DNA of 8,111 bases, taken from assembly GCA_007128045.1 (NCBI GenBank), contig SKYG01000379.1:1-8111 (forward strand), given 5' to 3'. The notes below the pieces were generated by a model. The model was not told the DNA's origin. It saw nothing but the letters and a program-made list of their open reading frames with translations, and did not search any database. This DNA is from Bacteroidales bacterium. GTDB lineage: Bacteria > Bacteroidota > Bacteroidia > Bacteroidales > UBA7960. Shown in pieces: positions 1 through 6,148 of this stretch. The translations under genes were made by a program, and so were the position numbers. How positions within the stretch are numbered: position 1 is the first letter of the stretch; the number at the start of each line of letters is the position of its first letter.

Positions 1-1648
1 CTCTCTTTTCTGCTTCCACGACCCATTCATCACTATAGTTGTTTCCTTCAAACAGAATCGGCTTGGACTCTTTGATGTATTTTCTGATGATCCGGAAAAT
101 AGCCTCGTCTTTCTCTACGCCCTTATCCATCAATGCGTCGACCGATTTTTTGAACTTTTTGAGTTGGTCTGCCAGGATAGTATTCAGCACGATCATTGAA
201 GGTGCGCAGTTTGCAGAAGACCCCACAGCTCTGAATTCGAATTTATTACCGGTGAAAGCCATTGGTGAGGTGCGGTTCCTGTCGGTATTGTCGAGGATGA
301 TACGTGGTATCTTGCCAATGTTAAGCTTCAGCTCTGTTTTTTCATCCGGTGTCATTTTTCTGTCTTTCACCCTGTGTTCGATATCATCAAGAACAGATGT
401 AAGCTGTTTGCCAATAAATACTGATATAATTGCCGGGGGTGCTTCATTGGCGCCAAGACGATGGTCATTTCCGGCAGAAGCAATGGCAGAACGCAACAAT
501 CCGGGATGTTCGCTAACAGCTTTGATGATATTCACAAAGAAGGTAAGGAACAGCAGATTTGTTTTAGGTGTATGGCCGGGGCTCAGCAGGTTCTTGCCAG
601 TGTTGGTGGCCAAAGACCAGTTATTGTGCTTGCCGCTACCATTAATTCCGGCAAATGGCTTCTCATGAAATAATATCCTGAACTGATGTCTGCGGGCAAT
701 CCTGTCCATCAATACCATCACAAGCTGGTTATGGTCAATGGCAATATTGGCTTCCTCATAAACAGGCGCAAGCTCGAATTGATTGGGTGCTACCTCATTA
801 TGACGCGTTTTAACAGGTATCCCTAACTTCCAGGCCTCTGTTTCAAAATCTTTCATAAACGCCATAACCCTTCTTGGGATAGCTCCGAAGTAGTGGTCTT
901 CCATCTGCTGACCTCTGGCAGGAATGTGCCCACAAAGCGTGCGCCCGGTAAGGGTCAGGTCAGGACGAGCAAAAAACAATGCTTCGTCAATTAAAAAATA
1001 TTCCTGCTCCCAGCCAAGCGTGGGAAATACTTTCGTGATGTTCCGGTCAAAGAGCTGACATACTTCAACGGCGACTTCATCGATCAGCCCCAAAGTTTTT
1101 AATAGAGGAGTCTTGAAATCCAATGCTTCACCAGTGTAAGCAATAAAAATGGTGGGAATGCAGAGGGTGCCATTCATAATGAATGCCGGTGAAGAAGGAT
1201 CCCAGGCAGAATAACCACGTGCTTCGAAAGTATTGCGCAAACCACCACTGGGGAGACTGCTTGCATCGGGTTCTTGCTGAACCAATTGTGAACCATCAAA
1301 TTGTTCAATAGATGCATTTTGCTCTATGGGAGTGAAAAATGCATCATGTTTTTCGGCGGTTGCCCCATTCAAGGGTAAAAACCAGTGGGTGTAATGGGTA
1401 GCTCCCTTGGAAATGGCCCATGCTTTCATGGCGGAGGCTACCTGATCGGCGATTTTCTTGTCGATCAGTGCCGACTTACCAGCAGCTTCTGTCATTTGCT
1501 TGTATAAATCATCAGGCAAATACTCCCTCATAACCTGGTGTGAAAAAACCATACTTCCGTAATACTCCGATACCTTTGGTGGAATCTCAAAACTTTCTAC
1601 CTCGCGATGGGTAAGTGCTGTCTTAATTGCTTCAAATCGTACATTCAT
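1..1648 (-). CDS. glnN: Glutamine synthetase type III, C-terminus cut by window edge
   Basis: This gene makes glutamine from glutamate, ammonia and ATP in the cytosol. The window holds the first 549 residues without stop or frameshift. Type III enzymes are usually about 700-730 residues, so roughly the last quarter lies beyond the left edge. Visible family blocks are THWFLPLNGATAEKHDAF at 87-104, SGGLRNTFEARGYSAWD at 134-150, the metal-binding GWEQEYFLID at 212-221, RHNEVAPNQFELAP at 282-295, FAGINGSGKHNNWS at 332-345, AGNDHRLGANEAPPAI at 392-407 and DNTDRNRTSP at 453-462. Together these are diagnostic of GSIII rather than GSI or GSII. The ATG at 1648-1646 is chosen because it gives the usual N-terminus and lies about 20 nt downstream of a good Bacteroidota promoter. 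No Shine-Dalgarno is visible. The gene is divergent from lemA and no regulator gene is adjacent. Confidence 0.97.
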   Translation of the reverse strand, partial: MNVRFEAIKTALTHREVESFEIPPKVSEYYGSMVFSHQVMREYLPDDLYKQMTEAAGKSALIDKKIADQVASAMKAWAISKGATHYTHWFLPLNGATAEKHDAFFTPIEQNASIEQFDGSQLVQQEPDASSLPSGGLRNTFEARGYSAWDPSSPAFIMNGTLCIPTIFIAYTGEALDFKTPLLKTLGLIDEVAVEVCQLFDRNITKVFPTLGWEQEYFLIDEALFFARPDLTLTGRTLCGHIPARGQQMEDHYFGAIPRRVMAFMKDFETEAWKLGIPVKTRHNEVAPNQFELAPVYEEANIAIDHNQLVMVLMDRIARRHQFRILFHEKPFAGINGSGKHNNWSLATNTGKNLLSPGHTPKTNLLFLTFFVNIIKAVSEHPGLLRSAIASAGNDHRLGANEAPPAIISVFIGKQLTSVLDDIEHRVKDRKMTPDEKTELKLNIGKIPRIILDNTDRNRTSPMAFTGNKFEFRAVGSSANCAPSMIVLNTILADQLKKFKKSVDALMDKGVEKDEAIFRIIRKYIKESKPILFEGNNYSDEWVVEAEKR

Positions 1649-1673
1649 GTTATCATAATTTTAAAATTTCCGT

Positions 1674-1705
1674 CAAAATTAAACAAAAATATGTTTCGAG
1701 ACAAA
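1674..1705 (-). promoter_or_regulatory. Predicted Bacteroidota-type promoter of glnN
   Basis: Read on the minus strand, TTTG (1705-1702) is followed after 20 bp by TAATTTTG (1681-1674). This fits the known Bacteroidota consensus of a -33 TTTG and a -7 TAnnTTTG. Transcription would start near 1668-1670, giving a leader of about 20 nt before the glnN ATG. The site is predicted from sequence alone. Confidence 0.6.
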
Positions 1706-1740
1706 TAAAATGCATAAAAAAATAAAAAATAATCAAAATA

Positions 1741-1808
1741 AAGGGGGTGTGTGGTGAAATATGTCAATAATTGGTAATTAGGTGGTATAAAAACAAGGGG
1801 GTGTGTGG
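1741..1808. repeat. Pair of 14-bp direct repeats in the glnN/lemA divergent region
   Basis: AAGGGGGTGTGTGG occurs identically at 1741-1754 and 1795-1808, in the same orientation and 54 bp apart start to start. The G-rich motif stands out from very A/T-rich surroundings. The two copies lie between the predicted glnN and lemA promoters, each roughly 70-85 bp upstream of the nearer predicted start point. They could be a pair of protein-binding sites, or a short duplication without function. Confidence 0.6.
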
Positions 1809-1814
1809 GAAAAT

Positions 1815-1846
1815 GTTGAGTTGTTGAATTGTTGAATTGTTGAGTT
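1815..1846 (+). repeat. Tandem 8-bp array GTTGARTT x4 upstream of lemA
   Basis: Four consecutive units read GTTGAGTT, GTTGAATT, GTTGAATT and GTTGAGTT, followed by a partial GTTT. The pentamer GTTGA is invariant. The right end overlaps the predicted -33 element of the lemA promoter, because TTG at 1845-1847 comes from the last unit. The array belongs to the same family as those at 3661-3724, 4717-4748 and 7993-8016. Confidence 0.85.
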
Positions 1847-1873
1847 GTTTCATTACAAGTTTTTCTATCTTTG
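1845..1873 (+). promoter_or_regulatory. Predicted Bacteroidota-type promoter of lemA-htpX
   Basis: TTG at 1845-1847 is followed after 18 bp by TATCTTTG at 1866-1873, a full match to the -7 consensus TAnnTTTG. The predicted start point is near 1877-1880, about 17 nt before the lemA ATG at 1896. This places any in-frame start at or near 1845 upstream of the transcript, so it supports the start at 1896. The -33 element is only a TTG and is supplied by the repeat array. Confidence 0.65.
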
Positions 1874-1895
1874 CGAAAACATAAATTTAAATACC

Positions 1896-2447
1896 ATGAC
1901 ACTAATTATTATTTTGGCAGTGGCGATCATCCTGACCGCTATTTTAGTTGGGATGTATAACTCTTTGGTGAGGCTTCGTAACCAGGTTAAGAATGCCTGG
2001 GCACAGATCGATGTGCAACTCAAGCGGCGCTATGACCTGATCCCAAACCTGATAGAGACAGTTAAGGGATATATGAAACATGAACGGGAAACGCTTGAGA
2101 ACGTAACCCGTATGCGTGCACAGGCTATGGAAACATCTGGTGTTGCCGATAAGGCAAAGGCAGAAGGGATGTTGACGTCAGCACTGGGTCAGCTTAAAAT
2201 CGCTGTAGAAAATTATCCCGACCTGAAAGCCAATCAGAACTTTCTTGCTTTACAGGAGGAACTGACCTCTACAGAGAATAAAATATCTTTTGCAAGGCAG
2301 AACTACAATGACCAGGTGTTGTTTTTTAATAATAAGACGGAAGTATTCCCTTCCAACATCATAGCCGGGATGTTTGGATTTAAGAAGGAAGACTTCTTTG
2401 AAATCGATAACCCTGCAGAGCGCGTGGTTCCTAAAGTGTCTTTTTAA
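1896..2447 (+). CDS. lemA: LemA family membrane-anchored protein
   Basis: The product is a 183-residue LemA family protein. It has a single N-terminal membrane segment at about 2-20 followed by a mostly helical soluble domain. The family hallmark NAWAQIDVQLKRRYDLIPNL is at 33-52, and a later conserved stretch, ENKISFARQNYND, is near 135-147. Its molecular role is not well defined. In many bacteria lemA is found next to an M48 protease gene, as here with htpX 46 bp downstream, so a joint role in envelope protein quality control is a reasonable inference. The ATG at 1896 is preferred over an upstream in-frame TTG at 1845, because the upstream codon lies inside the predicted promoter and the extra 17 residues would precede the membrane segment. 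The leader has no Shine-Dalgarno, which is usual in this phylum. Confidence 0.95.
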   Translation: MTLIIILAVAIILTAILVGMYNSLVRLRNQVKNAWAQIDVQLKRRYDLIPNLIETVKGYMKHERETLENVTRMRAQAMETSGVADKAKAEGMLTSALGQLKIAVENYPDLKANQNFLALQEELTSTENKISFARQNYNDQVLFFNNKTEVFPSNIIAGMFGFKKEDFFEIDNPAERVVPKVSF

Positions 2448-2493
2448 TCAGGCAACCCACAACTCACAACCCTAATTCCTAAACGCTATCATT

Positions 2494-3495
2494 ATGTGGG
2501 AAATAATAAGGAAGAACCAACGAAAGTCACTGTTTCTGCTCATTGGCATGGGCATTGTATTGATCTTGCTTGGTTTTGTAATTGGTTCGTCATTTGACCC
2601 TGAGGCGGGTGGTTTTGCTGGTATCATTCTGGCGTTGGTGCTTTACTTTATCTTGCTTATAGTGGCATTTTCTTCCGGTAAATCCATTATGTTACGCATG
2701 AGCAATGCCCGTGAAGTTGGTCCTGACGACTACCCACAATTATATAATGTTGTTGAAGAGATGCGCCTGGCTGCAGGAATGCCATCCATGCCAAAGGTGT
2801 ATGTGATAGATGATTCGTCACCAAATGCTTTTGCAGCGGGTATGAATCCCAACAAGAGCGTTGTGGCAGTAACAACAGGCCTGCTTAACATGATGACCCG
2901 TGATGAGCTGCAAGGCGTGGTGGCTCATGAGATATCGCATATCCTGAATCGCGATATTCGTTATATGACCTTGGCTACGGTAATGGTCGGAACGGTTGCT
3001 ATATTGTCACAGATATACCTTCGTAGTATGATGTTTGGTGGAGGCCGGAGAGGTGGCGGAGGGTCAGGCAAGAACAAGGGGAATGCTATTATGGTAATCG
3101 TTGCCCTGATTTTTGCCATTCTTGCTCCTATTGCCATTCAGCTTTTATACTTCGCTGTATCACGTAAACGTGAATACCTTGCCGATGCATCAGCCGCCAG
3201 GTTGACGAGATTTCCGGAAGGACTGGCATCGGCTTTGGAAAAAATTTCAAACTCAACTGCCGACCTGAAAGTGGCTGACAAGTCAATGGCTCCGATGTAT
3301 ATTGCGAACCCACTGAAGCCTAAAGGCAAACGGATGCGGAACCTTTCCAGCACCCATCCACCACTTGATGAACGCATACGGATATTGCGATCTATGGGAA
3401 AAAATCATTCCTATTCAGGATATCAGCAAGCTTATCAAGCTGTTACCAAGTCCAAACAGGGCATAGTCCCAAATTCGGCTCTGACCACCTCGTAG
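2494..3495 (+). CDS. htpX: M48 family zinc metalloprotease HtpX, inner membrane
   Basis: This is a 333-residue HtpX-like protease that degrades damaged or misfolded membrane proteins. The zinc motif HEISH is at 145-149 (ligands H145 and H149, catalytic E146). The third ligand is expected to be E227 in SRKREYLAD (223-231), and the family's STHPPLDERI is at 286-295. Four hydrophobic segments lie at about 13-31, 42-60, 155-175 and 198-222, with the active site facing the cytoplasm in known members. A glycine-rich linker at 182-193 separates segments 3 and 4. The protein is somewhat longer than E. coli HtpX (293 residues), mainly at the linker and C-terminal tail. It follows lemA by 46 bp in the same direction and is probably co-transcribed. 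No Shine-Dalgarno is visible. All catalytic residues are present. Confidence 0.95.
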   Translation: MWEIIRKNQRKSLFLLIGMGIVLILLGFVIGSSFDPEAGGFAGIILALVLYFILLIVAFSSGKSIMLRMSNAREVGPDDYPQLYNVVEEMRLAAGMPSMPKVYVIDDSSPNAFAAGMNPNKSVVAVTTGLLNMMTRDELQGVVAHEISHILNRDIRYMTLATVMVGTVAILSQIYLRSMMFGGGRRGGGGSGKNKGNAIMVIVALIFAILAPIAIQLLYFAVSRKREYLADASAARLTRFPEGLASALEKISNSTADLKVADKSMAPMYIANPLKPKGKRMRNLSSTHPPLDERIRILRSMGKNHSYSGYQQAYQAVTKSKQGIVPNSALTTS

Positions 3496-3511
3496 CACTA
3501 AAGGTGGGTTG

Positions 3512-3551
3512 CCAGGTTGTCAGGTTACCAGGTTACCAGGTTCCCGGGTTG
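3512..3551 (+). repeat. Tandem 8-bp array YCAGGTTR, about 5 units
   Basis: Five successive 8-bp units read CCAGGTTG, TCAGGTTA, CCAGGTTA, CCAGGTTC and CCGGGTTG. A sixth decayed unit, GTGGGTTG, may precede them at 3504-3511. The array begins 16 bp after the htpX stop codon, in the convergent gap between htpX and miaA. It has the same period as the GTTGA arrays but a different sequence. No U-tract terminator is seen next to it. Confidence 0.8.
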
Positions 3552-3572
3552 TGGATTAAGTTGCATAGCACC

Positions 3573-3600
3573 CTGTCATCTCGAGCGCAGCGAGAGATCC
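3573..3600. repeat. REP-like palindromic element
   Basis: TCTCG (3579-3583) and CGAGA (3591-3595) can pair around a 7-nt loop, in the context GTCATCTCGAGCGCAGCGAG. From memory, this resembles a widespread intergenic element of the form GTCATnnCGAGCGnAGCGAG that occurs in many Bacteroidota and other genomes. It sits in the convergent htpX-miaA gap, where such hairpins may act as weak bidirectional terminators or transcript ends. Function here is inference. Confidence 0.55.
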
Positions 3601-3660
3601 CGTTCGTGGTTTTGGATGTATCTGGGTTCCCAGCTTACCACGATTGCAGGTAATTACAAA

Positions 3661-3724
3661 TCAACAGATCAACAGATCAACAGATCAACAGATCAACAGA
3701 TCAACACCTCAACGATTCAACAAT
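3661..3724. repeat. Tandem 8-bp array TCAACNNN, 8 units, overlapping the 3' end of miaA
   Basis: Five perfect TCAACAGA units (3661-3700) are followed by TCAACACC, TCAACGAT and TCAACAAT. TCAAC is invariant in all eight. The last three units lie inside miaA and encode, on the minus strand, its last seven residues (IVESLRC) and its TGA stop (3703-3701). The reverse complement of the core is GTTGA, which links this array to those at 1815, 4717 and 7993. Confidence 0.9.
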
Positions 3725-4615
3725 TTTCCTGGTTTTTTCTTCCATTGGCAGATTGCCATCTATCCAGTGTAATTTGTAGCCTTTTCTTTCCATTCTTCTG
3801 AACCATGTCATCTGCCGTTTGGCAAACTGGTGAATGGCCGTGTTGAGTGTATTGAACATCTCATCGTACTTGATCTCACCGGTAAGATATTGTGTCAGAT
3901 AACGGTATTCGAGGCCGTAGAAGCTGAGTTGTTCGGTGCTGACACCTCCTTTTAGCAGTTGCTCTATTTCTTCGGTCATGCCGCGTTCAAGGCGGTTTTT
4001 CAGACGGCTGGTGATCCTGTCACGAATTTCTTGTCTGTCAAGATGTATGGCAAATATAGATGTGTTAAATTCGGGATAGTTATTTCTTTCACTGGCATGC
4101 TCGCGGTTAAAAGTCTCAATCTCGATGGCACGCAGCAGTCTGTCGCGGTTAGTGGTATCGGTACTGTTGTGCAAAGGGCGCATAGATTCCAGCTTGGCGG
4201 TCAGCTCTTCCCATGTCATGCCAAGCATTTTTTTTCGTAGGGTTGGATTAGCTGGTACATTAAGCAATTTATATCTGCCAATGGCCGCTTCGATATACAG
4301 CCCTGTACCTCCGCAAAGAACTGCCTGCTTGTTACGTTTGATAATATGGTTGTAAGCCTTTAGAAAATCCTGCTGAAACTCATATACATTATATTCATGT
4401 CCGGGGTCAACAATGTCGATCAGGTGGTAAGGCACCAGGTATCCGTCTACCATATAGTCGCCATAGTCCTTTCCGGAACCCACATCCATACCACGATATA
4501 CTTGCCTGGAGTCGGCGCTGATGATCTCACCGTCTGTTGCCGCAGCAACCCGGGCAGCGAGTTTGGTTTTTCCTGTAGCTGTAGGACCGGTAATGACTAT
4601 GAGTGGAGCGGGCAT
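3701..4615 (-). CDS. miaA: tRNA dimethylallyltransferase MiaA
   Basis: MiaA transfers a dimethylallyl group from dimethylallyl diphosphate to N6 of adenosine 37 in tRNAs reading UNN codons. The 304-residue protein has the P-loop GPTATGKT at 10-17, SADSRQVYRGMDVGSGKD at 33-50, PYHLIDIVDP at 62-71, the GGTGLY motif at 102-107, NRDRLLRAIE in the middle and QFAKRQMTWFRR near the C-terminus. The ATG at 4615-4613 starts three residues before the first conserved strand. The same frame stays open upstream to 4819, but that extension is only the translated repeat array (SLFTFHF-like peptides) and is rejected. The leader is a series of UUUUCAC units ending 9 nt before the ATG, with no Shine-Dalgarno. 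The last seven codons and stop are made of repeat units. It may be read through from typA and the glycosyltransferase, as I found no TAnnTTTG element upstream. Confidence 0.95.
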   Translation of the reverse strand: MPAPLIVITGPTATGKTKLAARVAAATDGEIISADSRQVYRGMDVGSGKDYGDYMVDGYLVPYHLIDIVDPGHEYNVYEFQQDFLKAYNHIIKRNKQAVLCGGTGLYIEAAIGRYKLLNVPANPTLRKKMLGMTWEELTAKLESMRPLHNSTDTTNRDRLLRAIEIETFNREHASERNNYPEFNTSIFAIHLDRQEIRDRITSRLKNRLERGMTEEIEQLLKGGVSTEQLSFYGLEYRYLTQYLTGEIKYDEMFNTLNTAIHQFAKRQMTWFRRMERKGYKLHWIDGNLPMEEKTRKIVESLRC

Positions 4616-4624
4616 AATATTAAA

Positions 4625-4708
4625 GTGAAAAGTGAAAAGTGAAAAGTGAAAAGTGACAAGTGAACAGTGAAAAGTGAACAGTGAAAAGTGACAAGTGAAC
4701 AGTGAAAA
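4625..4708. repeat. Tandem 7-bp array GTGAAAA-type, 12 units, in the miaA leader
   Basis: There are twelve uninterrupted 7-bp units of three kinds: A = GTGAAAA, B = GTGACAA and C = GTGAACA. Their order is AAAABCACABCA. The block ABCA (28 bp) occurs twice, at 4646-4673 and 4681-4708, which suggests segmental duplication as well as slippage. On the miaA strand the array reads as pyrimidine-rich UUUUCAC repeats ending 9 nt before the start codon. A related GAGAAAA array runs off the right edge at 8082-8111. Confidence 0.95.
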
Positions 4709-4716
4709 GACCATCA

Positions 4717-4748
4717 GTTGATTTGTTGATTCGTTGATTCGTTGATTT
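4717..4748 (+). repeat. Tandem 8-bp array GTTGATTY x4
   Basis: Four consecutive units read GTTGATTT, GTTGATTC, GTTGATTC and GTTGATTT. The array lies 8 bp from the end of the 7-bp array and 5 bp before TTGTAGGG and a hairpin (4754-4777). The invariant pentamer is the same as in the other GTTGA arrays. Confidence 0.9.
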
Positions 4749-4753
4749 GAATT

Positions 4754-4777
4754 TTGTAGGGGCGCATTGAATGCGCC
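4754..4777. repeat. TTGTAGGG plus perfect 8-bp hairpin
   Basis: GGCGCATT (4761-4768) and AATGCGCC (4770-4777) are perfect inverted repeats separated by one base. As RNA, about two of the base pairs nearest the centre would open to form the loop. The element begins with TTGTAGGG (4754-4761), which recurs at 8018-8025 before another hairpin. It lies between the glycosyltransferase stop codon and miaA. No U-tract follows on either strand, so it is not a standard intrinsic terminator. Confidence 0.75.
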
Positions 4778-4886
4778 AATGAATCTGGTGTCATCAACAG
4801 CCCATGGAAAGAATAACACATCAAAAAAGATGATGTTATATAAAAGTAAAAAATGAGATCGTTATTCATGATACAGGTTCATTTGA

Positions 4887-6107
4887 TCATTGATTCTTCT
4901 GATAGTTGGTTTCGATTTTCATCAGAAAGTTACGTATTTTATCAAGAAAAGCAATGCTGAATGTGGAGAAGTCTGGGTTTTTCATTATGTCTTCATCCCA
5001 CGATGAAAAGCTAAGGAGGCTTTCTGGGTGGTGTAACTGGAAAAAACTCAGCAGGTTTTCTTCGTCGCACCAAGGTTTGTTTGACTGGCTGGTTTTCAGA
5101 AACTGCAACACACGCAGTCCGTCGATCTTATGGTGGCAGGCTTTGACAAACATTTCTCTGTTGCTGGTGTTTTTGCGTAAGGCATCGAAAATATCTGTTT
5201 CCTTAAACTGCACGCTTAAAAAGTCGTCCATCGGTGTTTTTACCTTCGTATCATACAGCGCTGGAAACATCGAATATGTTTGCCCTACTTTATCGAACAG
5301 CTTGTGATCGTATATAGGATAGCTTTCCCACAAGCCCTGGCTGCCTTTGATGAGTGCAGGGCCGGTACCGAAAAACACCCTATCGGAGAATCGTGTGCCG
5401 GGAAATACCTTTTCATGGTTATAGGTGATTACGTGCCCGGTCTTTCTGAGCTTTTGCAAGAGGTAGAAGTCTTCGCCGCTTTTCTTTGCGGTCATGCCGC
5501 CAATTTTTCTGTAGGCCCACACTGGCAGGGCGATGGCGGATCCCAGCGCGGTGAAGTTGTAATGAGAACCGATGCGCCACATATTGATGGCATAATACCT
5601 CATGTATATCTCGTAGCGGAGCATGGCCCGATCCAGGGCCTCTTCACCGCTCAGTTTGTGGTAATATGGATTTGAGAGGGCCACGGCATCCGGGCAGTTG
5701 CTGAATAGCTGCACCACAGATGCCAGGTACCCAGCACCATAAAAGGTATCAGCATCCATGCTTACAATGATATCATCCGGAGCTGCAAGCTGATCAACAC
5801 GATCCATCAGGGTTTTCCGGGCAGCGCCAACACCATGGTATTTGCCTTTCCAGCCTTGTCCCCGGCTGCTGCGATCAATGATGTGAAGGTCTTTCGTAGG
5901 ATGGGTTTGCAGGTATTCGAGAGTTTTGTGGTTGTTCTCGCAAATATGCCTCCTGTCCTGATCCTGCCAGTATTGATCCGGTTGGTTTACACAGACCCAG
6001 GTATGCACATCAATGTCTGGATCCAGGCCATGCTGGTTTTGTATGCATTGCATCGTGTGCGGCAGATAATCTGCCTCGTTCATTGCCGGAATTGCCAGGT
6101 GGATCAT
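4887..6107 (-). CDS. GT2-like glycosyltransferase (GT-A fold), substrate unknown
   Basis: The product is a 406-residue soluble protein whose first half looks like a family 2 glycosyltransferase, which moves a sugar from a nucleotide-sugar donor to an acceptor. The N-terminal strand and loop IPAMNEADYLPHTMQCIQNQ (6-25) is typical of the fold. The metal/nucleotide-binding DAD is at 118-120 in VSMDADT, a GxGAARKTLMD stretch is at 92-102, and a probable catalytic acidic pair is in SGEDFYLLQKL (210-220). RFSDRVFFGTGPAL (239-252) also resembles a block common in such enzymes. There is no QxxRW motif, signal peptide or membrane segment. The last 150 residues match nothing I recognise. The gene lies 38 bp after typA and has a plausible AAGG site 7 nt before the ATG. 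Acceptor and pathway cannot be inferred, and no other sugar gene is nearby. Confidence 0.8.
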   Translation of the reverse strand: MIHLAIPAMNEADYLPHTMQCIQNQHGLDPDIDVHTWVCVNQPDQYWQDQDRRHICENNHKTLEYLQTHPTKDLHIIDRSSRGQGWKGKYHGVGAARKTLMDRVDQLAAPDDIIVSMDADTFYGAGYLASVVQLFSNCPDAVALSNPYYHKLSGEEALDRAMLRYEIYMRYYAINMWRIGSHYNFTALGSAIALPVWAYRKIGGMTAKKSGEDFYLLQKLRKTGHVITYNHEKVFPGTRFSDRVFFGTGPALIKGSQGLWESYPIYDHKLFDKVGQTYSMFPALYDTKVKTPMDDFLSVQFKETDIFDALRKNTSNREMFVKACHHKIDGLRVLQFLKTSQSNKPWCDEENLLSFFQLHHPESLLSFSSWDEDIMKNPDFSTFSIAFLDKIRNFLMKIETNYQKNQ

Positions 6108-6112
6108 AATAC

Positions 6113-6148
6113 GACCTTCAGACTTATGACTTTCGACCTTTGACCTTA
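6113..6148. repeat. Degenerate 7-bp array GACYTTN spanning the typA stop codon
   Basis: After an 8-bp unit GACCTTCA (6113-6120), four 7-bp units read GACTTAT, GACTTTC, GACCTTT and GACCTTA (6121-6148). The last unit contains the typA stop (TAA on the minus strand, 6148-6146), and the first contains the AAGG ribosome-binding sequence of the glycosyltransferase. CGACCTTCAGACTT (6112-6125) recurs with one mismatch, inverted, at 8062-8075. Confidence 0.6.
6115..6118 (-). promoter_or_regulatory. Ribosome binding site of the glycosyltransferase gene
   Basis: On the minus strand AAGG lies 7 nt before the ATG at 6107-6105. It is the only clear Shine-Dalgarno-like sequence in the window and it supports this start codon. 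It lies inside the degenerate GACYTTN repeat. Confidence 0.45.

Noticed and set aside
39..668. A 209-codon open frame on the plus strand opposite glnN
   Set aside because: The minus strand encodes continuous type III glutamine synthetase motifs over the whole stretch; the plus-strand product has no family features.
1710..1757. A 15-codon ATG frame (Lys/Asn-rich) upstream of lemA, as a possible leader peptide
   Set aside because: It lies upstream of the predicted lemA start point and its composition is what A/T-rich DNA gives by chance.
1645..1902. An 85-codon minus-strand frame whose stop overlaps the glnN start
   Set aside because: It translates the GTTGA array and A/T-rich promoter DNA, begins beyond the glnN promoter and even reaches the lemA start codon on the other strand.
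2458..2485. A possible degenerate 7-bp array (CACAACT, CACAACC, CTAATTC, CTAAACG) in the lemA-htpX gap
   Set aside because: Only the first two units match well, so chance cannot be excluded, although the 7-bp spacing fits the pattern seen elsewhere in the window.
3517..3801. A 94-codon plus-strand frame covering the htpX-miaA gap
   Set aside because: Its sequence is translated tandem repeat (repeating Asn-Gln-Ser-Thr-Asp) running into antisense miaA.
3661..4748. The short tandem arrays as a CRISPR locus
   Set aside because: Units are 7-8 bp with no spacers and no cas genes are present; they are simple tandem repeats.
4818..4836. Inverted repeat ACATCA / TGATGT after the glycosyltransferase gene, as a terminator
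   Set aside because: The stem is only 6 A/T-rich base pairs and no T-tract follows on either strand.
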